Assembly (NCBI GenBank): GCA_965199245.1 | Contig: CBDAQP010000003.1 | Coordinates: forward strand, 62,001 to 126,000 | DNA length: 64,000 bases | From: Carbonatibacter sp965199245 | Lineage (GTDB): Bacteria > Pseudomonadota > Alphaproteobacteria > Kiloniellales > Kiloniellaceae | Direction of reading: 5' to 3' | Shown here: positions 34,993 to 41,953 of the stretch, piece after piece | Position numbering within the stretch: position 1 is the stretch's first letter | How the letters are laid out: each line of letters begins with the position of its first letter | Position numbers and translations under genes: made by a program | Notes under the pieces: model-generated | What the model was told of the DNA's origin: nothing | The model's input: only the letters and a program-made list of their open reading frames with translations | The model's database searches: none

Positions 34993-35128
34993 GTTTTAAG
35001 GTTTTTAGAGATATTCGACTGAAGAGCCTGAATTGTCTTAAAAACTTCATATATCTGAAACTGTTTTGACGCTCACCATATGGAATAAGACTGCTTCCGT
35101 TATCAATTTTGCGTTAAACTTGGTTACT

Positions 35129-36247
35129 ATGACAGACATCAGACTTGAAAATATTTCCAAAAGCTATGGCATAAATCAAATTTTAAATGGTATCTCTCTG
35201 GACATCAAGGATCAGGAATTTCTAACACTTGTTGGCCCTTCCGGCTGTGGAAAATCAACATTGCTCCGTGTGATTGCTGGCCTTGAAACACCGGATGGGG
35301 GCACTGTTCAAATCAATGGTTCCAATGTCACGACGCTTCGCCCCTCGGCCCGTAACCTCGCCATGGTTTTCCAGTCCTATGCGCTCTACCCCCACCTGAA
35401 TGTGCGGGACAATATGAGGGTTCCCCTGAAACTGCGCGATTTGTCTGTTTGGCAACGCTTGCCATTGATCGGGCGGATGATCGCGGCGGAAAAATATCGC
35501 GACATTGACGCACAGGTCGAAAACGCCGCCCGAACATTGCGGCTTGATGCCTTGCTTGAACGCAAGCCCGCTCAACTGTCTGGTGGTCAAAAACAGCGCG
35601 TTGCCTTGGGCCGGGCCATGGTGCGAACGCCGTCTGCATTTTTGATGGACGAACCGCTTTCTAACCTTGATGCCGCGTTGCGTGTGCATATGCGTACAGA
35701 ATTGAGCGAACTCCACCGCGACCTTGCTTCAACCTTTGTTTATGTGACCCACGACCAATCCGAGGCCTTGACCATGTCAGATCGCGTTGCTGTGATGATG
35801 GGTGGTCGCCTCGCCCAGGTGGGCACACCCGAAGAAATCTATACCCACCCCGCAACCCTGTCTGTTGCAGAGTTTCTGGGATCACCAAAAATCAATCGTC
35901 TCACACCGGAAATGCTTGCCGAGATTAACCTTTTTCCCGACGAAAGCCTGACAATTCCAGACGGCGCACGACACATTGCATTCCGGCCCGAGCACCTTGA
36001 CATCAGGTCATCGCAGGCCAGCAATGTCGTTGTTCGGCATATTGAAAATCTTGGCTCCGAGTTTTTTATCCATGCGCAGTTTGGTGCGTCCAGAACACGG
36101 CTAATCTTTAAAACCGATGCCCCCACAGGACACCGGATCAGGATTGGAGACGACATGGCCTTGTGTGTCAGCCCGTCCTCTGTACTGTTTTTTGATGCGA
36201 ACGGGGATAGAGTGTCGAGCCTGCACGATCAAAAGAGGGTTGCATGA
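35129..36247 (+). CDS. ABC transporter ATP-binding protein, CUT1 family (UgpC/MalK-like)
   Basis: The protein is about 372 residues from the ATG at 35129 (MTDIRLENISKSYG). The nucleotide-binding domain shows Walker A GPSGCGKST, Q-loop FQSYALYPHL, signature LSGGQKQRVALGRAM, Walker B AFLMDEPLSNLDA and the switch His in THDQSEA. The MalK-type regulatory OB domain follows from about residue 240, without an obvious EIIA site that I can judge. A short extra segment (WQRLPLIGRMIAAEKYRDID) lies in the helical domain. It overlaps the permease gene by 4 bp (ATGA). Confidence 0.9.
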   Translation: MTDIRLENISKSYGINQILNGISLDIKDQEFLTLVGPSGCGKSTLLRVIAGLETPDGGTVQINGSNVTTLRPSARNLAMVFQSYALYPHLNVRDNMRVPLKLRDLSVWQRLPLIGRMIAAEKYRDIDAQVENAARTLRLDALLERKPAQLSGGQKQRVALGRAMVRTPSAFLMDEPLSNLDAALRVHMRTELSELHRDLASTFVYVTHDQSEALTMSDRVAVMMGGRLAQVGTPEEIYTHPATLSVAEFLGSPKINRLTPEMLAEINLFPDESLTIPDGARHIAFRPEHLDIRSSQASNVVVRHIENLGSEFFIHAQFGASRTRLIFKTDAPTGHRIRIGDDMALCVSPSSVLFFDANGDRVSSLHDQKRVA

Positions 36248-37209
36248 CCAGCCAATCCAAATCTGCTTTCTGGTTTGTCAGTCCTGCTGTTGTGCTGATT
36301 GCCCTGATTTTCTTCGTTCCTGTTCTCATGGCACTGGGCCTGGCCTTTACGGATTATTCGCTGGGCAATAGCAGTTTTAACTTCGTTGGCTTTGAAAATT
36401 TTCAAAAGATTTTCACCCGGCGGAGCTATGAAAAAATGTGGGGGGCGACCTTTACCTACGTTGTTGTTGTCGTCCCGGCGAGCATCCTTCTGGGCTTGGG
36501 AGCCGCGCTTGCGATTAACTCTGTCGCCCGTTTTGGACAGCTGTATAAAACAATCTATTTCCTTCCCGTTATGGCGACCCTTATGGCCATGGCGGTCGTG
36601 TGGCAGATCATGCTTCACCCAACCGCAGGTGTCATCAATCGCACGCTCCAGTCCGGCTGCGATCTTCCTGCTGTTTACGGGCTTGTCACGGGGGCGTGGT
36701 TCGGTCTTGATCCCTTGGCAAGTTGGTATGGTCGGGCCTGTGCCAGTGTCATGCCGAATTGGCTAGGGGATAAATCCACCGCAATCTGGGTGATCTGTTT
36801 TATTGGTGTATGGCAAAACTTCGGTTTTAATATGGTGCTCTATCTGGCAGGCCTGACCAGCGTATCGCGCGAACTCTACGGGGCCGCAGAAATGGATGGA
36901 GCCTCGTCATCGTGGGAAAGATTTTGGCTCGTGACCTGGCCTGCGCTCGGCCCCACAACCGTTTTTGTGGTGACCATCAGCACAATACGCGGATTTCAGG
37001 TTTTTGATATTGTCGAAGCCTTCTACGGTTTCGGGTCTGCAGGGCCGGGAAAATCCGCCTACGTGATGATGTTCGCGATTTTTGAAAAAGGCATCAAGCA
37101 AAACCTGATCGGCATTGGGTCAGCCATCACAATTGTTTTCCTCGTTTTCGTGATGTTCATCACGCTCATTCAACGTTATTTCGTTGAACGAAAGGTTCCG
37201 GGCGCATGA
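36244..37209 (+). CDS. ABC transporter permease, CUT1 family (UgpA/MalF-like)
   Basis: The 321-residue inner-membrane protein has about six helices. The EAA coupling motif, ELYGAAEMDGASSSWERFW, lies near residues 215-233. The periplasmic loop after the third helix is longer than usual and holds two Cys (LQSGCDLP and GRACASVMPN). It overlaps the ATPase and the second permease by 4 bp each, which indicates translational coupling. Confidence 0.9.
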   Translation: MTSQSKSAFWFVSPAVVLIALIFFVPVLMALGLAFTDYSLGNSSFNFVGFENFQKIFTRRSYEKMWGATFTYVVVVVPASILLGLGAALAINSVARFGQLYKTIYFLPVMATLMAMAVVWQIMLHPTAGVINRTLQSGCDLPAVYGLVTGAWFGLDPLASWYGRACASVMPNWLGDKSTAIWVICFIGVWQNFGFNMVLYLAGLTSVSRELYGAAEMDGASSSWERFWLVTWPALGPTTVFVVTISTIRGFQVFDIVEAFYGFGSAGPGKSAYVMMFAIFEKGIKQNLIGIGSAITIVFLVFVMFITLIQRYFVERKVPGA

Positions 37210-38195
37210 CTTTCAGTATCGGCTCCACAGTTCGACATACGGTTTTGATTATCGGTGCGCTGATCGTGATTTTGCCGTTTTATTTTATGTTGAGCTATTC
37301 CCTGCAATCACAGCGTGAGATTGAAACGGGAACCAGCCCCGGCGGGGAACGTGCAACCTTTTTCGGGTCACAGACCCCCGTGGTCAGTCGCGAATGCCTG
37401 CAGGCAAACACGCCCGAACGCGCAGAGGTTGAGGCCGCCCGCCCGCGCTGGCCTGATAAAACAGATCGTGAAATATATAACAGCCTGATGCAGGATGTTG
37501 AGGCCGGCTGTCTCCAGGCCCCGGCCCTCATGAACTACAGCCAGGCCTTTACCAAGGCCCCTTTGCTACTTTATTTGTTCAATGGCGTTGTGGTTACGCT
37601 GTCTATTTTCCTTATCCAGGTGCTGGTCGCCCTCCCCGCCGCCTATGCGCTCGCAAAACTCCGCTTTATGGGGCGGGAGTTTATTTTTTCCATTGTCATT
37701 CTGTGCCTGCTCATTCCTGTCCATGCGATTGCTCTGCCGCTTTATATCTTACTCGCCAAACTGGGTCTGACCAACAGCTACGCGGCCTTGATTGTCCCCT
37801 GGACAGTTTCTGCCTTTGGCATTTTCTTTATGCGCCAATTTTTCATGACGGTTCCCGATGATCTCATCGATGCCGCGCGTATGGACGGGATGAGTGAATT
37901 TTCAATTATCTGGTGCGTGATGCTGCCCACTGCGATTCCGGCCCTGCTTGCCTTTGGAATTTTTTCCATTGTCGCGCACTGGAACGACTATTTTTGGCCA
38001 CGTGTTGTCATCACGGGTGATCCCCAACTCTTTACCCCCCCCCTCGGAATGCGTGTCTTTAAACAAGATACAGAGGGGGATCTCTACGGCCCCATCATGG
38101 CGGTTGCTGTCGTGATTGTGGCCCCCCTCGTCATTGCCTTCCTGATGGCGCAAAAACGCTTTATCGAAGGCATCACATTGACCGGTTTCAAGTAA
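37206..38195 (+). CDS. ABC transporter permease, CUT1 family (UgpE/MalG-like)
   Basis: The 329-residue permease has an EAA motif, DLIDAARMDGMSEFSIIW, near residue 220. Between the first helix and the second there is a periplasmic insertion of about 60 residues (from REIETGTSPGG to LQAPALMNYSQAF) with two Cys, longer than in UgpE or MalG. It pairs with the preceding permease to form the transmembrane channel. The solute-binding-protein gene begins 17 bp downstream. Confidence 0.9.
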   Translation: MTFSIGSTVRHTVLIIGALIVILPFYFMLSYSLQSQREIETGTSPGGERATFFGSQTPVVSRECLQANTPERAEVEAARPRWPDKTDREIYNSLMQDVEAGCLQAPALMNYSQAFTKAPLLLYLFNGVVVTLSIFLIQVLVALPAAYALAKLRFMGREFIFSIVILCLLIPVHAIALPLYILLAKLGLTNSYAALIVPWTVSAFGIFFMRQFFMTVPDDLIDAARMDGMSEFSIIWCVMLPTAIPALLAFGIFSIVAHWNDYFWPRVVITGDPQLFTPPLGMRVFKQDTEGDLYGPIMAVAVVIVAPLVIAFLMAQKRFIEGITLTGFK

Positions 38196-38212
38196 AACAA
38201 GGACATGCACCG

Positions 38213-39466
38213 ATGAAAAAAACTCTTCTAGGGACTCTCTTTGCGACAGTTGCCTTTGCCGCGCCTGTTCAGGCCAAAACCGTCGTTGAGTTCTCCTATC
38301 CCTATTCCGGGCTTTTTGATGTCACCTATGAAAAGATATTGCCCAAATTCTACGAACAGCATCCTGATATTGAAATCAAAATACGTGCGCCCTATGAAAA
38401 CTACGAAGACGGCACAAATGCCATCCTGCGTGATGCTGTTGCCGGGACGCTTCCCGATGTGACCATGCAGGGCCTGAATCGACAATCTATTCTGGTTGAA
38501 AAAGGCATCGCAAAATCTCTCGAACCCTTTATCGCGGCGGAATCTGATTTTTCAAGGCAGGGCTACCACGGCTCGATGCTGTCTCTGTCAACATTTGACG
38601 GCAAGGTTCACGGCTTGCCTTTCTCCGTTTCGCTCCCCGTTGGCTATTACAATATGGACGTCATGGCCAAAGCAGGCGTTCAATCTGTTGAACAGCTTCC
38701 CAAATCCTGGGATGAGGTCATTGCGTCCTGTGAAAAACTGATCGCCGCCGGGGTCAAGCAACCGCTCTTTTGGGGCTGGAATATCACCGGAAACTGGTTT
38801 CTTCAGGCGTTGATGTGGAGCCAGGGCCAGCCGCTGATGGAAGACGGTGCCTTTATGATTGATACACCGGAGGGATTGAAAGCACTTGAAACCATTCAGG
38901 CTATTTTTGAACGCTGTAACATGCCAAACCTCAACCCAGGTGATGCCAGCGCGTTCTTTAATTCCGGTCAATCGGCGATGATGTTTTGGTCAACCTCTTC
39001 GGTCAGTGCGGTTGAACGCAACAAGGCTGATTTCAATTTCCGCACCAACGAATATCCCGGCTTTGAGACTTCGGGGCCAAAGGCCCTGCCCGCAGGCGGA
39101 AATGCCGCCCTGCTGGTCAGCACATCCGAAGACCCTGCCGTTCTGGATGCGGCATGGAAGTGGTTAAAATTCATTACGTCTGGCGAAGGTGCGGCGGACG
39201 TTGCACGGACAACAGGCTATATGCCTCCCAACCAGGCGGCAAATGAAATTATCCTCAAGGATTTCTACACCGAAAACCCGAACAAGGCAACCGCAGTGCG
39301 TCAGCTGCCCCTGCTCAGCGACTGGCAAGCTTATCCCGGTCAAAATGGTCTGGCTATTACACAGGTGATCTATGATGCCATCGAAGGAATTCTGGTCGAT
39401 GACCACAACGACATGACAGAACTTCAGGAAATCCTCAAAGAAGACGTCGATGACCTGCTGCCCTGA
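38213..39466 (+). CDS. ABC transporter extracellular solute-binding protein, family 1 (UgpB-like)
   Basis: The 417-residue periplasmic binding protein has a cleaved signal peptide (KKTLLGTLFATVAFAAPVQA before KTVVEF) and the family 1 fold: DVTMQGLNRQSILVEKG, GLPFSVSLPVGYYNMDVM and a WKWLKFITSGEGAADVART stretch. An AAGGA lies 5' of the ATG. The substrate cannot be read from sequence; the surrounding phosphodiesterases suggest a glycerol-phosphate-type or other phosphodiester ligand. The gene order ATPase-permease-permease-binding protein ends here, with the phosphodiesterase pair next. Confidence 0.9.
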   Translation: MKKTLLGTLFATVAFAAPVQAKTVVEFSYPYSGLFDVTYEKILPKFYEQHPDIEIKIRAPYENYEDGTNAILRDAVAGTLPDVTMQGLNRQSILVEKGIAKSLEPFIAAESDFSRQGYHGSMLSLSTFDGKVHGLPFSVSLPVGYYNMDVMAKAGVQSVEQLPKSWDEVIASCEKLIAAGVKQPLFWGWNITGNWFLQALMWSQGQPLMEDGAFMIDTPEGLKALETIQAIFERCNMPNLNPGDASAFFNSGQSAMMFWSTSSVSAVERNKADFNFRTNEYPGFETSGPKALPAGGNAALLVSTSEDPAVLDAAWKWLKFITSGEGAADVARTTGYMPPNQAANEIILKDFYTENPNKATAVRQLPLLSDWQAYPGQNGLAITQVIYDAIEGILVDDHNDMTELQEILKEDVDDLLP

Positions 39467-39512
39467 AGGTCACAAACTGTTTTCTTGCCATAACTAAAGG
39501 AGAGGAAATTCC

Positions 39513-40367
39513 ATGAAGTTTATTCACCTGACGGATACGCACGTTGTCGGGGGTGGTGCGACACTCTACGGCGCAAATCCGGCAAAACGACTGGGTTTGG
39601 CTGTTGACAGCATCAATGCAGACCACGCCGACGCAGAACAGGTCATTGTCACAGGCGACCTGACGAATTGGGGGGATGAGGCCGCGTATGCGGCCTTTTT
39701 CGCCGAAATTGAACGCTTGCGTGTTCCCTATGCCTTGATGATGGGTAATCATGATGACAGTCAGGCACTTCACACGGCCTATCCCAACCTTCCACGCGAT
39801 AGCAACGGCTTTGTTCAGCAAGTTCTCACGACCTCTGCCGGCCCCTTCATCCTGACCGATACCAAGACACCGGACGGTCACCACGGTCGCTATTGCGCTC
39901 AAAGGCTGACTTGGCTCGACCAACAGCTGACAGTCCTCGACACACCCGCCCTTCTCTTCATGCACCACCCGCCCTTTGCGGTCGGCATTCGCAGAATGGA
40001 TGACATCAACATGCGCGATGGAGAGGCTCTCTTTGCTGTGTTGGATAAACATCGGGCAAAGGTACGCCATATGTTTTTCGGACACCTCCACCGCGTCGTA
40101 TCCGGGAGCTGGCGCGGGTTTCCCCTGACCATTATGCGCGGCCTCAATCATCAGGTTCGGCTTGATTTAGATGGTCAACCCGGCTTTCCGCGTGGCAACC
40201 TCGACCAGCCCGCCTATGGCGTTGTCATGGTTGACGCGGACACCGTTGCCGCACACCTGCACTGCTTTCTGGAAAAGACACCAGAATTTGAAATCAAAAA
40301 CCCCGATGGTTCAGATGAGCGTAGCTATGCAACCTCTATCATTCATACGAACTGGCAAGATTTTTGA
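39513..40367 (+). CDS. Class III metallophosphodiesterase (GpdQ/CpdA-like), paralogue 2
   Basis: The 284-residue protein has all metal-ligand motifs: IHLTDTHVVG, TGDLTNWGDE, MGNHDD, MHHPPF and FGHLHR. A strong AGGAGAGG precedes the ATG. It is very close to the next gene at DNA level through most of its length (for example, both carry GACGAATTGGGGGGATGAGG), so the pair arose by a fairly recent tandem duplication. It is located 46 bp after the binding protein gene and is probably in the same operon. Confidence 0.88.
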   Translation: MKFIHLTDTHVVGGGATLYGANPAKRLGLAVDSINADHADAEQVIVTGDLTNWGDEAAYAAFFAEIERLRVPYALMMGNHDDSQALHTAYPNLPRDSNGFVQQVLTTSAGPFILTDTKTPDGHHGRYCAQRLTWLDQQLTVLDTPALLFMHHPPFAVGIRRMDDINMRDGEALFAVLDKHRAKVRHMFFGHLHRVVSGSWRGFPLTIMRGLNHQVRLDLDGQPGFPRGNLDQPAYGVVMVDADTVAAHLHCFLEKTPEFEIKNPDGSDERSYATSIIHTNWQDF

Positions 40368-40385
40368 CCAACAGGCTGAAATCTC

Positions 40386-41168
40386 ATGAAATTCATCCAA
40401 CTGACAGATTTGCACCTTGTCGGCGGCGGCGGGATGCTTCACGGTATAAATCCCGCCCGACGTCTGCGCCGTGCTGTTGACAGTATCAACGCAGACCACG
40501 CCGACGCAGAACAGGTTATCGTCACAGGCGATCTGACGAATTGGGGGGATGAGGCCGCATATGTGACCTTTTTCGCCGAAATTGAACGCTTGCGTGTCCC
40601 CTACGCCATCATGATTGGCAATCATGATGACCGGGCCACATTCTACGCGACCCGCCCCGGGCTTCCACGCGATGATAATGGCTTTGCCCAACAGGTTCTC
40701 GCGACCTCTGCCGGCCCCTTTATCCTGACCGATACCAAGACATCGGACGGCCACCACGGTCGCTATTGCGCCCAAAGACTGGCTTGGCTCGATCAACAGC
40801 TGACAGCCCTCGACACACCCGCCCTTCTCTTCATGCACCACCCGCCCTTTGCGGTCGGCGTCCGTCGGGTGGATGACATTAACCTGCGCGATGGAGAGGC
40901 TCTTTTTGCCGTTCTCGATAAACATCGGGCAAAGCTACGCCACCTTTTTTTCGGGCATCTCCACCGCGCCGTATCGGGAAGTTGGCGGGGATTTTCCATT
41001 ACGATCATGCGCGGCCTCGTCCCGCCTGTGCGCTCTGACGTGACGGGGGAACCTGATTCCCCGCAAAGCAACCTTGATGTCCCGACCTATGGCGTTGTGA
41101 TGGTGAACAAAGACACCATTGCCGCGCACCTCTATTGTTTCCTGGAACAGTCAACAGGACCCGAATAA
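40386..41168 (+). CDS. Class III metallophosphodiesterase (GpdQ/CpdA-like), paralogue 3
   Basis: The 260-residue tandem duplicate of the preceding gene starts 18 bp after its stop. Metal-site motifs are intact (QLTDLHLVG, TGDLTNWGDE, IGNHDD, MHHPPF, FGHLHR). The main differences are at the C-terminus, which is shorter, and in the cap region (RPGLPRDDNG). Retention of a full active site in all three copies suggests distinct substrates or dosage. Confidence 0.88.
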   Translation: MKFIQLTDLHLVGGGGMLHGINPARRLRRAVDSINADHADAEQVIVTGDLTNWGDEAAYVTFFAEIERLRVPYAIMIGNHDDRATFYATRPGLPRDDNGFAQQVLATSAGPFILTDTKTSDGHHGRYCAQRLAWLDQQLTALDTPALLFMHHPPFAVGVRRVDDINLRDGEALFAVLDKHRAKLRHLFFGHLHRAVSGSWRGFSITIMRGLVPPVRSDVTGEPDSPQSNLDVPTYGVVMVNKDTIAAHLYCFLEQSTGPE

Positions 41169-41261
41169 AGCCCCCGGTTCAACAGATACGCACGATAGCG
41201 CAACCCGGACGGAGTGATTTTAAGGGGATTTTTTTCCAAAGGAAGACAGATCAAGGAAAAG

Positions 41262-41337
41262 TGGTGAGCCCGACAGGATTCGAACCTGTGACCCACTGAT
41301 TAAAAGTCAGTTGCTCTACCAACTGAGCTACGGGCCC
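41262..41337 (-). tRNA. tRNA-Lys (TTT)
   Basis: On the minus strand: acceptor GGGCCCG, D-arm GCTCAGTTGGTAGAGC, anticodon stem ACTGA/TCAGT with loop CTTTTAA (anticodon TTT), T-arm CAGGTTCGAATCCTG, and an encoded CCA. The cloverleaf is complete. Confidence 0.96.
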
Positions 41338-41459
41338 GTGCCATTTTTCTTGTTCAAGGTGCCCTGACCCCGGCCAGTACCACCCCTGCCGATCACGGCT
41401 AACGACGCGGAACATAGAGACTCGCCCGCGCAAGGTCAACAGGCTTTTTGGTCATTTTT

Positions 41460-41951
41460 TCAAGACCAAACGTCGTGAAGACATTTTAAGGTTTGCGAGG
41501 TGACAAAGGCACTGACATCCCCCCCCAAAGACGCGACTTCCTTGACAAAGCGGGACGAAATAAATTGATGTTTTTCTGATGCCATCAGAAATAGCGTCTC
41601 AATCTCCCCATCCAGGCGACTGTTCATGCCCGTCATCTGAAATTCAAATTCAAAATCCGACACGGCCCGCAGGCCACGAATAATCACAGAGGCTCCCTTT
41701 TGCCGCGCAAAGTGAATCAACAGTGAATCGAACGCGCAGACCTCGATATCATATCCCTTTTCCCGCAAAAGAGTCGTATCCTGATCCGCAATCCTTACAC
41801 GTTCCTCTTTGGAAAACAGCGGATTTTTGCGGGCATTGCCTGCGACGGCAACAATCAGACGATCAACCACCCGAAAAGAACGCGCGATAATATCAAGATG
41901 CCCGCGCGTCATGGGGTCAAAGGTTCCCGGGTAAATCCCGACGCGGGACAT
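41460..41951 (-). CDS. coaD: Phosphopantetheine adenylyltransferase
   Basis: The 163-residue nucleotidyltransferase carries out the penultimate step of coenzyme A synthesis. It has the family start VGIYPGTFDPMTRGHLDII with the TxGH-type signature, IIRGLRAVSDFEFE, and the ISSRFVKE end. The ATG at 41951 is chosen; an in-frame TTG two codons up overlaps the gyrA stop. The gyrA-coaD linkage is typical of alphaproteobacteria. Confidence 0.96.
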   Translation of the reverse strand: MSRVGIYPGTFDPMTRGHLDIIARSFRVVDRLIVAVAGNARKNPLFSKEERVRIADQDTTLLREKGYDIEVCAFDSLLIHFARQKGASVIIRGLRAVSDFEFEFQMTGMNSRLDGEIETLFLMASEKHQFISSRFVKEVASLGGDVSAFVTSQTLKCLHDVWS

Positions 41952-41953
41952 TT

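Noticed and set aside
34993..35128. Pho box in front of the ABC transporter operon
   Set aside because: No CTGTCAT-type direct repeat with correct 11-bp spacing was found, only a loose CTGAAACTGTTTTGAC stretch.
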